Shown piece after piece: positions 48,953 to 59,916 of a stretch of 64,000 bases of DNA (position 1 is the first letter of the stretch; every line of letters begins with the position of its first letter). Under the pieces are notes generated by a model that made no database searches, was not told the DNA's origin, and saw only the letters and a list, made by a program, of their open reading frames with translations. The stretch lies in contig CM032233.1 in assembly GCA_019009955.1 (NCBI GenBank), positions 127,601,001-127,665,000 on the forward strand, read 5' to 3'. The DNA is from Riptortus pedestris. Taxonomy: Eukaryota; Arthropoda; Insecta; Hemiptera; Alydidae. The position numbers and the translations under genes are program-made.

Positions 48953-49351
48953 AGTGTATAGATTTGATGAGATCCAGTGTATAGATTTGATGAGATCCAG
49001 TGTATAGATTTGATGAGATCCAGTGTATAGATTTGATGAGATCCAGTGTATAGATTTGATGAGATCCAGTGTATAGATTTGATGAGATCCAGTGTATAGA
49101 TTTGATGAGATTCAGTGTATAGATTTGATGAGATTCAGTGTATAGATTTGATGAGATTCAGTGTATAGATTTGATGAGATTCAGCGTATAGATTTGATGA
49201 GATTCAGTGTATAGATTTGATGAGATTCAGCGTATAGATTTCATGAGATCCAGTGTATAGATTTGATGAGATCCAGTGTATAGATTTGATGAGATTCAGT
49301 GTATAGATTTGATGAGATCCAGTGTATAGATTTGATGAGATTCAGTGTATA
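48953..49351. repeat. 23-bp minisatellite, about 17 copies
   Basis: Unit AGTGTATAGATTTGATGAG plus AT(C/T)C, repeated head to tail with no length change. Units differ mainly by ATCC versus ATTC, which occur in blocks; rare variants are AGCGTATAG and TTTCATGAG. Confidence 0.97.
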
Positions 49352-49398
49352 CGCTATGCGAGGGAAATCAAACGAAAAGGTATAATTATAATAAAAAA

Positions 49399-49890
49399 GT
49401 CCGTCACGCAGGTGCTGCGTAAACTAAGCAGATTTCCCACGAACTAGAATATGATAGGTTGACGATCTCATCTCACCATCTATTCTCTATTTCTCCCGCT
49501 GAAGCCTACATAAACAGGAATTAAAATGTTAGTTGGACTTGGTAGTTTTAGAAACTGAGGTTCATAAAGAAAAATCAGAGGATTAGAAGTGAGGGCTTAC
49601 ATAAGTCTGAAACCAAAAAAATACAAATTGCTCTGTCAAGTATGTGAATAACTATAGTTCTATAACTATAATGAAAAACTTATAAAACAATAGTTGTGGA
49701 AAATTCAAATTTCATAAACATTGGTATTATAAAATCTTTTCTTATTAACCCTGATATTTCATATTTTCAATTATTCCCCGTCCACCTAGGCGGACATTAC
49801 CTAATATAAATTTTTAGTTTTCCCTGAAATCGAGATTGGTATTGCTTAAAAAAAAAATTAAAACTAGTCGTGTAGTTTAGAAAGTTAAAA
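49399..49890 (-). mobile_element. HINE-like copy, old variant
   Basis: Intact hairpin end (GTCCGTCACGCAGGTGCTGC, AAGCAGATTTCCCACG). The interior is diverged (CATCTCACCATCTATTCTC, AGAAGTGAGGGCTTACATAA) and resembles the relic at 18.2 kb. It lacks the TA-tract half. Confidence 0.75.
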
Positions 49891-49894
49891 AAAC

Positions 49895-50655
49895 GTCCGT
49901 CACGCAGGGGCTGCGTATACTAAGCAGATTTCCTACCGGAAGGCTAACAACAGATAAATCTACATCCTGGTAACACCACCGTGAGTGTTAAGCAAATAAA
50001 TACAAACGGTAAGAAGAAATCTTTCATCCAATTTACAAGTTAAGAATATCTACACAGGAAAGCGTCTGAATTGTAAACAAACAGGGCAACCAACTTCGCA
50101 GTGCCGAATAGGTAGAATTATTCTAGACCAGAAAGATGAACAATTAATGAAATATATCTGAATATAACATATTAATTTGTTGAAAACCATTTACTATAGC
50201 TAGTGGAATAATTTGAAATGAATCAGAATAATTTCTATCTCAATCACTCAGATTTTAGTAATCCAAGAACAAAAAATAGGGGGGAGGGGTAACAGAATGT
50301 ATTTGTTTGTATCTCGTATAATAAAGCTTTTTGAAAACAATACCTGGTATTTAACCTTATAATGAAGTGTTTCATGATTTCACAGCTTATTACTATTATG
50401 ACACTAGTAGGAGTGGGGGTTTACTGAAAGCCTGAAACTATAACATCCAAATATCTCGGTTAATACTCATTATACTGAAAATATGTATAGAGCAATAGTT
50501 ATAGTAAATTTAATTTGCAATAAGATTGTTTCTACACAATTTTTCGATTCGACGTATAGTAATGGAGATATGTCGAATTTTCGAAATTACTTCCCTCTAA
50601 ACCCCCTCACCCTATTCCGATTTTAGCCATGAACGAACTTGATCTTTCTTTTAGG
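49895..50655 (-). mobile_element. HINE-like copy, long variant
   Basis: GTCCGTCACGCAGGGGCTGC joined to the previous copy by A residues. The long-variant block TTCCTACCGGAAGGCTAACA, CACCACCGTGAGTG and AGCGTCTGAATTGTAAACAA is followed by the core. Truncated after GAACTTGATCTTTCTTTT. Closely related to 57517-58375. Confidence 0.88.
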
Positions 50656-50760
50656 AGCTGTCATATCTGTAAAAATTGTTTAGAACAATATTTGTAGAGC
50701 ATCAATAGTTTAACAAGATTAGATCATTGGATAAACTAATATCATAATTATAATAAAAAA

Positions 50761-51453
50761 GTCCGTCACGCAGGGGCTGCGTAAACTAAGCAGATTTCCC
50801 ACGTGAAGTTTTACAATAGGGAAATCCGCCTAATAACAGCAGTAGTAGTAGGGAATCTCTAAACCTATTCACGAGGGACGAACAGTTACCGAATCGGCCC
50901 GCACTAGCTCTAGGTGGAGGGTCCCGAACATAGCCGACTCCTGCCGACCATACACATGCATACAAATGCATATATCTCGGTTAATATTCAAGACACAGAA
51001 TAAATGTATAGAACAAAATTTACAGTAAATGTAATTTGCAATAAGATTGATTCTATAGCAAATTTTCGAGTCCGGACGTATAATAATGGGAGAGATTTCG
51101 AATTTTTTTTCCAAAATATTTCCCTCTCTAAACCCCCCGCCCCTTTCACTGGTCCGATTTTAGCCATTAACGAAACTTGATCTCTCTTTTTACGTAAAAC
51201 TCTTAAATATGAAGTTTGGTAACGATCAAAAAGAACAAAAAATCGCGACCGCTAGAGTGGTAAACAGACAAATATATATATATATATAAGATATAAATAT
51301 TATATATATAAATATATATATATATATATAATTTTGAACGGACCTCATTCTCGTTATCTCCTGGGTAGGATCGATGGACATTTGAGGAAATTTTTCAAAA
51401 CTCGCGTAATGAGTACGACCTCAATAGCTGATTTCCCTTGAGGAAAATCTGCT
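50761..51453 (-). mobile_element. Complete HINE-like element
   Basis: GTCCGTCACGCAGGGGCTGC at left after six A; GATTTCCCTTGAGGAAAATC then TGCT at right. An interrupted TA tract lies at 51270-51330 and GACCGCTAGAGTGGTAAACA beside it. Confidence 0.92.
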
Positions 51454-51458
51454 AAAAA

Positions 51459-51631
51459 TCAGTCACGCAGGGGCTGCGTAAACGAAACAGATTTCCCACG
51501 TGATGGTATGACACACTTTTGATCTAAGATCACAACATATAACAGCTTATTGTTAATATATGAGTAGGAGTGAGGGTTTAATTAAGGCTAAAAATAAAAA
51601 ATGCAAATATCTCGGTTAATATTCAAGATAG
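51459..51631 (-). repeat. HINE-like left fragment, joined to the previous end
   Basis: ATCAGTCACGCAGGGGCTGC begins a few A after the preceding element's CTGCT. It breaks off after TCGGTTAATATTCAAGATAG. Confidence 0.8.
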
Positions 51632-52005
51632 ACGTTATCAATTATGATTTTACCTTCCTGCTTCGAAAATATTAACTTGCTCTATACCATACTCGATATT
51701 TAACCGTTTCAGTCTACACATAAGATCATATTTGTTATTGACAGAAATCGGACACGGAATATTGGAGGTATAGAGGGGGAGAATCCGAAAATTCAAAATA
51801 TTTCCATTATTATGAGTGGGATTGTAAAATATTATAGAACCAGTCTTGTTAATCTATTAGTGCTCTACAATAGCTGTTCTATACATAGCCTCGTAACGCA
51901 ATTATTAAGCGAGTTATTAGTACTTTCTTGTGCACTAGTGCGTGATACCAGCTTCTTTTGCGTTTGCGAAATCTTCTTGGTTTACGCCGCTTCTGCGTGA
52001 CGGAC
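51632..52005 (+). repeat. HINE-like right part, opposite orientation
   Basis: TATACCATACTCGATATTTA, GACAGAAATCGGACACGG, TTTACGCCGCTTCTGCGTGA plus CGGAC. It abuts the previous fragment tail to tail. Confidence 0.75.
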
Positions 52006-52065
52006 GTTTGCTAACCTATATTGCATTTAAGGAATTCATGTATGATGAGCTATTTATGGAATAGC

Positions 52066-53213
52066 ATATTTCCCTAAATCAGCTATTGAGGTCGTACTCA
52101 TGACGCGATTTTCGAAAATCTTCGTCAAATGTTCATCGATCCTACCCAGGAGATGATGAAAATGAGGTCCGTTCAAAACTAAATCTATGTATCTATCTAT
52201 TTATATATATTTGTCTGTTGCCGCTCTAGCAGGCGCAATTTTAGCAGATTTCCCCTAAGGGAAATCAGCTATTGAGGTCGTACTCATGACGCGATTTTCG
52301 AAAAATTTCTTCAAATGTCCATCGATCCTACCCAGGAGATGACGAAAATGAGGTCCGTTCAAAATTATATATATATATGTCTGTTAACGCTCTAGCGGTC
52401 GCAATTTTTGTTTGATCGTTACCAAACTCGATATTTAAACTTTTTATACAAAAAGAGGGGGGGGGTTTAGAGGGGGATTTTTGAAAATTCAAAATATCTC
52501 CGTTACCATACGTCGGATCAAATTGTATAAAACTAATCTTATTGCAAATTAAATTTACTATAAATATTGTTCTATACATTTATTCTCTATCTTGAATATT
52601 AACCGAGATATTTGCATTTTTATGAAATGGGGGCGTATAACGGACGAATGAGTTTCCCGCCAAAAGCTAGTTCGGCCAATTCCGTAAATGTTCGGCTGTC
52701 GTATGGATATTTGTCTATTGTATAACTTCACTTGGGAAATCTGCTTAATTTACGCAGCCCCTGCTCAAACCGTGACGGACTTTTTGTTTAATCGTTACCA
52801 AACTCAATATTTAATCCTTTTTTGTAAAAAGTTCGTTAATGGGTGGAATCGGACTAGTGGGAGGGGGGGGGGTTAGAAGTAAAATTTTGAAAATTCGAAA
52901 TATCTTCGTTATTGTGAGTCAGATCGAAAAATTGTATAGAGGCAATTTTATTGCAAACGTAATGTTCTATAAATGATGTTATGTACATTCTTTTACTATC
53001 TTGATTATTAACCGAGATATTTGCTTTTTTTGTTTTCGGCCTTCAGTAAACCTCCACTCCTACTCATGTCACATTGACAATAAGATGTTTTATCATGATG
53101 TATATTATTTGAAGCCTAAATAGGGAATATTGCTCTCATTGAACTTTTACGTTTTGAGGTAAATGCAAATACGTGACGCACGTGAGAAGTCTGCTTAGCT
53201 CTGCGTGACTGAC
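52066..53213 (+). mobile_element. HINE-like element interrupted by another copy
   Basis: Left part 52066-52242 (TTTCCCTAAATCAGCTATTG to GCAATTTT), right part 52781-53213 (TTTTTGTTTAATCGTTACC to CTCTGCGTGACTGAC). The two parts read continuously if the inner element and a few T are removed. Confidence 0.88.
52243..52780 (+). mobile_element. Nested HINE-like element (left arm of inverted repeat)
   Basis: AGCAGATTTCCCCTAAGGGA start; CCCCTGCTCAAACCGTGACG plus GAC end, with a private seven-base insertion in the hairpin. It lacks the GTTCGTTAATGGCTGAAATC block; both private features recur in 54324-54908. Confidence 0.92.
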
Positions 53214-53797
53214 TTTATTTTTGTTTCTCAAATTCTAAGGGATTTATTCTTAATTTCCTTTTTTACAACCGTAAGTTAACCAATGCTTAATCCTCACATT
53301 TATTTTGGAAGAGGTAATATACGTATATGACCTGTGATTTGTCCAGTGCATGGGAATATATTTTCGATGAGTAGTTGCTGACATGAATGTGTAGTGGGTG
53401 TGGTTTGGCCGACACGTGACACGGGCAGAACATCACGTGCAGGCTGCACCTAGGAGCTGAGTGCCTGTGGAATCTTGCCCCCAACTCTCCAATAGAGGGC
53501 TTAGGCCGACCATTACTATCGCCAGTCATTACGCCCAAACACATTCACTTCGCAAATAAAAATAGGAATGAAGCCTTGAGGCTAATATTGACGCTCTCCA
53601 CAATACCATATATACGCCCAACTATTTTATCTGTTAATAAATATTTTTTTCTTTTTCATTTTTCCGTTATTATGAATTGTATAGAAACATTTTACATAAC
53701 CAATTTTGTTCTAATATCTAAATTCTAATATTCAACAAATGTTGTTCCTTTTTTCTAACTCAACAATTTACTTAGTTATTTGTATTTATAAGCTTCA
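53214..53797. other. Spacer between the arms of the inverted duplication
   Basis: Mostly unassigned, with a GC-richer patch at 53390-53540 (GCCGACACGTGACACGGGCA, CCTAGGAGCTGAGTGCC). Frames here are short and not convincing. 53660-53797 resembles a decayed HINE-like right half. Confidence 0.45.
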
Positions 53798-53876
53798 GCA
53801 GAGAAATCAGCTATTGAGGTCTCATGTTTGAAAAATGTCTTCAAATGTCCATTGATCCTGCCCAGGAGATGATGAA
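53798..53876 (+). repeat. HINE-like left-end relic
   Basis: CAGCAGAGAAATCAGCTATTG, TCTTCAAATGTCCATTGATC, CCCAGGAGATGATGAAAA. It stops where the right arm begins at AAAAGGTCC. Confidence 0.65.
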
Positions 53877-53879
53877 AAG

Positions 53880-54323
53880 GTCCGTCGCGCAGGAGCTTCG
53901 CAAACTAAGCAGATTTCCCACGTGTGCCACGTATTTGCATTTATCTCAAAACCTAAAAGTTCTATGAGAGAAATATTCCGTATTTAGGCTTCCAATAATA
54001 TCCAACATGATATAAAACCTTATTGTCAATACGACGTGAGTAGGAGTGGAGGTTTACTGAAGGGCGAAAACTAAAAAAACCAAATATCTTGGATAATAAT
54101 CAAGATAGTAAAAGAATGTACATAACATCATTTATAGAACATTACGTTTACAATAAAATTGCATCTATAAAATTTTTCGATCTGACTCACAATAACGAAG
54201 ATATTTGGAATTTTCAAAATTTTACTTCTAACCCCCCCCCCTCCCACTAGTCCGATTCCACCCATTAACGAACTTTTTACAAAAAAGGATTAAATATTGA
54301 GTTTGGTAACGATTAAACAAAAA
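53880..54323 (-). mobile_element. HINE-like half element (right arm of inverted repeat)
   Basis: GTCCGTCGCGCAGGAGCTTC start, variant ATTTGCATTTATCTCAAAACC, then AACGAACTTTTTACAAAAAAG and GTAACGATTAAACAAAAA. It mirrors 52781-53213; the other half is missing beyond the nested copy. Confidence 0.87.
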
Positions 54324-54725
54324 GTCCGTCACGGTTTGAGCAGGGGCTGCGTAAATTAAGCAGATTTCCCAAGTGAAGTTATACAATAGACAAATATCCA
54401 TACGACAGCCGAACAGTTACGGAATTGGCCGAACTAGCTTTTGGCGGGAAACTCATTCGTCCGTTATACGCCCCCATTTCATAAAAATGCAAATATCTCG
54501 GTTAATATTCAAGACAGAGAATAAATGTATAGAAGAATATTTATAGTAAATTTAATTTGCAATAAGATTAGTTCTATACAATTTGATCCGACGTATGGTA
54601 ACGGAGATATTTCGATTTTTTCAAAAATTCCCCCTTCTAAACCCCCCCTCTTTTTGTATAAAACGTTTAAATATCGAGTTTGGTAACGATCAAACAAAAA
54701 TAGCGACCGCGAGAGAGTTAACAGA

Positions 54726-54794
<69 letters not shown>

Positions 54795-54908
54795 CTGAAC
54801 GGACCTCATTTTCGTCATCTCCTAGGTAGGATCGATGGAAACAAATTTTTCGAAAATCGCGTCATGAGTACGACCTCAATAGCTGATTTCCCTTAGGGGA
54901 AATCTGCT
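54324..54908 (-). mobile_element. Nested HINE-like element (right arm)
   Basis: GTCCGTCACGGTTTGAGCAG carries the same private hairpin insertion as 52243-52780, and the same internal deletion (CCCCCCTCTTTTTGTATAAA). Its TA tract has expanded to 54728-54791. It ends CCCTTAGGGGAAATCTGCT. Confidence 0.92.
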
Positions 54909-54914
54909 AAAATC

Positions 54915-55060
54915 TCAAAAAGTAAAAGTTCAATAAGAATAACATTTGGCATGCTTTAAATATTGTACTTCATAATATAACAGCTTATTGTTGATATGAA
55001 ATGAATAGGAGGGGGGGGGGTTACTGAAGGCCGAAAACTATAATAAAGTATAAACTGTAA
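54915..55060 (-). repeat. HINE-like internal fragment
   Basis: TCTCAAAAAGTAAAAGTTCA, ACAGCTTATTGTTGATATGA, then a G run and GGTTACTGAAGGCCGAAAAC. No ends are present. Confidence 0.7.
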
Positions 55061-55499
55061 TAAAGTCTGTCACGCAAGGGCTGCGTAAACTAAGCAGATT
55101 TCCCACGTGAAGTAATACAATAGAGAAATCTCCATAGGAGAGCCGAACAGTAACGGCCGAACTAGGCGAACTTTTGGCGGGAAACTCACTCGTCCCTTAT
55201 CGGACCACATATAACAAAAATGCAAATATCTCGGTTAATATTCAAGATAGAGAATAAATGTATAGAACAATATTAAATTTAATTTGAAATAAGATTGGTT
55301 CTATACAATTTTTTGATCCGACGTATGGTAACGGAGATATTTCGAATTTTCGAAAATCCCCCCTCTAACCCCGCCCCCTCCCACTGGTCCGATTTCAGCC
55401 TTTAACGAACTTGATCTGTCTTTTTGCATAAAACGTTTAAATATCGAGTTTTGTAACGATCAAACAAAAATTGCGACCGATAGAGTGTTAACAGACAAA

Positions 55500-56487
55500 T
55501 CTATGTATATATTTATAAAATTGCAACCTCTGTCAGTACATTGATTTTTTTTGGGAATTTTCACGATAACTTTTCGTGTCACATGTCATAGACACCATAG
55601 CTGCATTTTGTTTCTTTCGTGTGTGTTTGTTTGTTACCTTTTCACGCATATACGGCTGAACCGAATTTTATGAAACTTGGAACTTGCAATATGGTATGTA
55701 TATTACTACTAACCCAACTTAGACTTTAGGCTATGTTAATATTCTCTGAGACGAATAGGAGTGGGGGTTATAAGGAAGGCCTGAAATTAAAAATAGCGAT
55801 ATTTCGTTTCCTATTGCATTTTCGGCAATTACGCACATAACAAAAGTTGTTTATTTTGTTATTTGGAGTAACTTTTGTTATATACACCTTTGTCGAATAC
55901 CTAACTATAAATGAGTTATACGTTAAAAACTACTGCGGAAGTCAACAATTTTATTAGGCACAAAAAACTCAACCAAACTAAACCAAACTCGGTATGTGAA
56001 TTAGCACTCACGTCTTCCTTATAATAAGCCATACTAACATTTCTAGGGACGGGCAGGAGTGGGGGTTATAAGGGAGGCCTGAAATTAAAAAGTGATATTT
56101 CGTTTCCTATTGGGGTTTCGGCAAACATGCACATTACAAATTTTGTTTATTTTGTTATTTTGAGAAATTTACTCAACAATTCTTTTCAGTATGAGCTACC
56201 AGGTACCTCACCTGGAAAAATTAATTCAAATGTATGTTAATATTTTGTTCTTAATAATTCAAATCTATGCAATATGCACAGGAAACGGGAAATATGACAA
56301 TATGGAGGACAGTGAAGTCTTTCATCAGAAATTAATTTTATTATTAACAAATCCACAGAAACGACGGGCATTAACCCTAAACACTGGGACGGGTAAACGT
56401 CAAAATATTGTGCAAAGTAAAGCCTTGCCAAAAAAATACCATCACCATTCAGCCTCAAATCAATTCCGGGCCGGGTATCTGACCTAG
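55500..56487 (+). mobile_element. Helitron copy 2, complete ends (988 bp)
   Basis: 5' TCTATGTATATATTTATAAA preceded by A; 3' hairpin remnant CCGGGCCGGG, then TATCTGAC and CTAG (56484-56487) followed by T. This is canonical Helitron geometry with no target duplication. The interior holds the TTCACGCATATACGGCTGAA region, one full and one partial unit of about 298 bp, and the 3' conserved frame. No Rep/helicase coding, so non-autonomous. Confidence 0.9.
56191..56487 (+). other. Conserved frame at Helitron 3' end (copy 2)
   Basis: 98 codons; the shared part is MEDSEVFHQKLILLLTNPQK, RRALTLNTGTGKRQNI and SALPKKYHHHSASN, ending GYLT with TAG inside the terminal CTAG. It aligns with the copy 1 frame. 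Copy 3 has an internal deletion. Function unknown. Confidence 0.3.
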
Positions 56488-56555
56488 TATATATATAATT
56501 TTGAACGGACCTCATTTTCGTCATCTCATGGGTAGGATTGATGGACATTTGGGAG

Positions 56556-57018
56556 ATACCTTTAGGGAAATCGAGTATTGAGGCTACTGATGGCGCGAAT
56601 TTTGATATATTTCCTCAAATGTCCATGGCTCCTATATATTTTCGTGTGTGTAACATTTTTCAATCCAACTCATAATAATGGACATGAAGGAAAACTACAA
56701 ACAATTATGCAACAGTTATTAAAGAACTCGTGAAACTTAGATAAAGATTGAGGGTACATAGATATATGTAAGTATATTATTAAGGGTGCATATTAATGAT
56801 TGCTGTAGAGGGAAGATTATTTTTTATTTGAGAATCGTGGCGGGCGAGTTATGTAAACAATGGCAGAGTCTCCCCACTATGTAATAGCAATGTCGTGACC
56901 ACATCTACAGCTTTATTACCATAGCTGCAATACTCTAAGACTTCCCCGTCATACCGTTTAAATTCCATAAATAGCTCAACATACATGAAATCCTTAAATG
57001 CAGTATACGTTAGCAAAA
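56556..57018. other. HINE-like relic plus unassigned sequence
   Basis: 56556-56690 is a decayed plus-sense copy (TTTAGGGAAATCGAGTATTG, TCAAATGTCCATGGCTCC). 56700-56960 is unassigned. 56962-57014 is an inverted match to 52010-52061 (ATAAATAGCTCAACATACAT). Confidence 0.55.
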
Positions 57019-57510
57019 GTCGGTCGCGCAGGGGCTGCGTAAACTGAGTAGACTCCCCACAAATGCTGGAATATGAGACTACGACGTTTTTAACTCTCTA
57101 TTTTAACTCTCGGATGTATTCTCTATTTCTCCCTTAATAATCCTATGTTAACAGTAAGAAATACCAGCTGGATATGGGAAATTTAGTTACTAAGTCACTC
57201 AAAGTGAAAATCGAATGAATCGGAGTTTGGGTTTGCTGATGACTAAATACTAAAACAATCTTTTACGCAGATGCTGCGTAAACTAAGCAGACTTGTCTAA
57301 TGCGACTATAGCACACAATTGATCCCATCTCACCATAAATGGCTCTAAGTAAAAATCAGGTGAGTGGGGATTTACTGAAGGCTGAAAAAAAGAAAGTAAG
57401 AATAACTCGCTTAGTACTTAAGCTACAAAAAATTGTTTAGAACAATATTTGTAGAGCATCAATAGTTTAACAAGATTAGTTCATTGGAAAACCTAAGATC
57501 ATAATTATAA
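57019..57510 (-). repeat. Two HINE-like copies, old variant
   Basis: First: GTCGGTCGCGCAGGGGCTGC, running to about 57250. Second: about 57251 on (TTTTACGCAGATGCTGCGTA, TCTCACCATAAATGGCTC, GTGGGGATTTACTGAAGGCT). The segment 57430-57510 (AATTGTTTAGAACAATATTT, ATAATTATAATAA) also occurs at 50665-50760. Confidence 0.75.
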
Positions 57511-57516
57511 TAAGAA

Positions 57517-58375
57517 GTCCGTCACGCAGGGGCTGCGTAAACTAAGCAGATTTCCTACCGGAAGGCTAACAACTGATAAATCTACATCCTGGTAACACCA
57601 CCGTGAATGTTAAGCGAGTAAATACAAACGGTAAGAAAAAATCTTTCAGTAAATTTACAAGTTAATAATATCTACAATGGAAAGCGTCTGAATTGTAAAC
57701 AAGCAGGGCAACCAACTTCGCAGCGCCGAATAGATAGAATTATTCTAGACCGGAAAGATGAATAATTAATGAAAAATATCTGAATATAACATATTATTTT
57801 TATTGAAAACTACTTACTATAGCTAGTGGAGTAATCTGAAATTAATCAGAATAATTTCTATCTCAAACACTCAGATTTTAGTAATCCAAGAACAAAAGAA
57901 GGGTGGGGGGGGGGTCAAAAGAACGTATTTGTTTGTATCTCGTATAATAAAGGTTTGTTGAAAACAATATTTGATATTTAATCTTCTAATGAAGTGGTTC
58001 ATGAAATAACAGCTTATTATTAATATGGCACTAGTAGGAGTGGGGGTTTACTGAAAGCGGAAAACTATAAAATCCAAATATCTCGATTAATACTCATTAT
58101 ACGGAAAATATGTATAGAACAATATTTATAGTAAATGTAATTTGCAATAAGATTGTTTCTCCACAATTTTTCTATTCGACGTATAGTAATGGAGATATGG
58201 CGAGTTTTCGAAATTACTTCCCTCTAAACCCCTCCTCTCCCTAGTCCGATTTTAGCCGTTAACGAACTTGATATTTTCGTGATCTCCTGGGTAGGATCGA
58301 TGGACATTTAAAGATAAATTTCGAAAATCGCGTCAGGAGTACGACCTTAATAGCCTTAAGGGAAATCTGCATAAA
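57517..58375 (-). mobile_element. HINE-like element, long variant
   Basis: GTCCGTCACGCAGGGGCTGC start, the long-variant block TTCCTACCGGAAGGCTAACA, core, then GATCTCCTGGGTAGGATCGA and a decayed end (TAAGGGAAATCTGCATAAA). The TA tract and its hairpin have been deleted. Paralogue of 49895-50655 over about 750 bp. Confidence 0.88.
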
Positions 58376-58564
58376 TCATTGAGTTTTAGCAGATTTTTAT
58401 TTAGTTTGGCTTATAGAGTAGAGGGCTGGTCCCATGAATACATTATCAAATCTAAGGGTAGGAGCTGGCATAACTGTTTGACCGTCGGTACACAAAGCAA
58501 TGCGAGGGCACCAACCTTCAGCCTTCTTGGAAGGTGCACTGAGTAACTACTGGTAATTCCAGTT
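58376..58564. other. Unassigned segment between HINE-like pieces
   Basis: Begins with a 12-bp HINE-like start (TTTTAGCAGATTTTTA), then a GC-balanced unknown piece (GAGGGCTGGTCCCATGAATA, GCGAGGGCACCAACCTTCAG). Confidence 0.4.
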
Positions 58565-58663
58565 TTAGCACATTTCCCTGAAGGGGAATCAGCTATTTAG
58601 GTCATAACGCTATTTTCGAAAAATGTCTTCAATCTCCATTAATCTTACCCATTTATATATATC

Positions 58664-58725
<62 letters not shown>

Positions 58726-58915
58726 CTTGTGAGATATCTCTACCTAGCTCTAGTGATCGAAATTTTTGTTCGATTGCTACGAAAGTCGGTGTATAAGGGT
58801 TCAATGTAAAACTAAAAATCAAGTTCGCTAATAACTGAAATCGGGCCGGGGGAGCGCGGGGTGGTGGTTTAGTGTGTCAGAAAATAGAAAATTCATAATA
58901 CATCCGAAAACCATG
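58565..58915 (+). mobile_element. HINE-like copy with TA plus CA microsatellite
   Basis: AGCACATTTCCCTGAAGGGG start in TTTT. A TA tract (58663-58690) runs into a CA tract (58689-58721). GCTCTAGTGATCGAAATTTT, GGGCCGGGGGAGCGCGGGG. The right end is truncated. Confidence 0.82.
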
Positions 58916-58963
58916 AATCGGAGAGAAAAATGGCATTTTAGTGCACGAGGTATAAAAAAAAAA

Positions 58964-59688
58964 GTCCGTCACGCACGGGCTGCGTAAACTAAGCAGATTT
59001 CCCTCGTGAAGTTTAGTAATAGATAAATATACATACTGCTAAGACAACACCACCATGAATAAATACAAACGGAAATAAGAAATGTTTCATCCAATTTCAA
59101 TAACCTGCCGACAGGAAGCGATGGGTTAGAAATGTAAACAAACGGGTCTGCCCGCCTCACACCGGAAAGAAAAACCATTATTGAAATATATCAGAATATG
59201 ACATATTATTTTTATTGAGAACTATTTACTATATCTAGTACTGTAATTAATAATGAGTCAGAATAATTGTTATCTCAATCAATATAATTTTAGTAGTCCA
59301 AAACCTTAAGACGGGGGGGGGGGGTCACCAGAACATATTTGCATGTATCTCGTATAATAAAGGTCTCTTGAATACAATATTTGGTATTTGAGATTCAAAT
59401 AATGTGATTTATTATGTAGCAGAGTATTGTATATGTAACATGAGTAGAAGTGGCGGTTTGCTGATGGCTGAAAACTGAAAAATGCAAATATCTCGGTTAA
59501 TATTCAAGATAGAGAATAAATGTACATAACAATAATTATAGTACATTTAATTTTCAATAAGATTTATTCTATACACTTTTTCGATCCGACGTATAGTAAG
59601 ATATATATCGATTCGAGATATTTCGAATTTTCAAAATTCTCCCCCTCTAAACCCCCCTCCCACTGATTTCCCTTAGGGGAAATCTGCT
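58964..59688 (-). mobile_element. HINE-like element, long variant, internal deletion
   Basis: GTCCGTCACGCACGGGCTGC start after ten A, long-variant landmarks (ACACCACCATGAATAAATAC, CACACCGGAAAGAAAAACC), core. CCCTCCCACTG then jumps straight to ATTTCCCTTAGGGGAAATCT, removing the TA tract and its flanks. Confidence 0.88.
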
Positions 59689-59916
59689 AAAAGTATTTCA
59701 GGCACAAAAAGGATCTTAAGGTTTCAACTAAGCCATCATTATTATTTATAACTGGCCGTTTCGCCCTCCTGGGCATTTGTAATGCTAAAACATACAGGGT
59801 AAATTTCTAGATTTTTGTCTCTCATTCATTAAGGCAATCCCATCATTTACTTAGATACTAAGAGTACAAACCAACCTTTAAAACTATTCCTCTATGTGAG
59901 TAACCAAAAGTTTGTG
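59689..59916. other. Unassigned segment
   Basis: 59755-59785 (TTTCGCCCTCCTGGGCATTT) is an inverted match to 36350-36375. The rest is not recognised. Confidence 0.4.

Larger units (their letters stand above)
55065..56555 (-). mobile_element. HINE-like element split by Helitron copy 2
   Basis: Left part 55065-55499 (GTCTGTCACGCAAGGGCTGC to GTTAACAGACAAA); right part 56488-56555 (TATATATAATTTTGAACGGA to GATGGACATTTGGGAG). The break falls in the TA tract. The right end is truncated. Confidence 0.88.

Noticed and set aside
48953..49351. CRISPR-like array
   Set aside because: The 23-bp units are contiguous with no spacers, and the setting is an animal nuclear genome.
53287..53544. 85-codon minus-strand frame with many His and Cys
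   Set aside because: No zinc-finger spacing, no homologue recognised, no splice context; it lies in the spacer of an inverted duplication.
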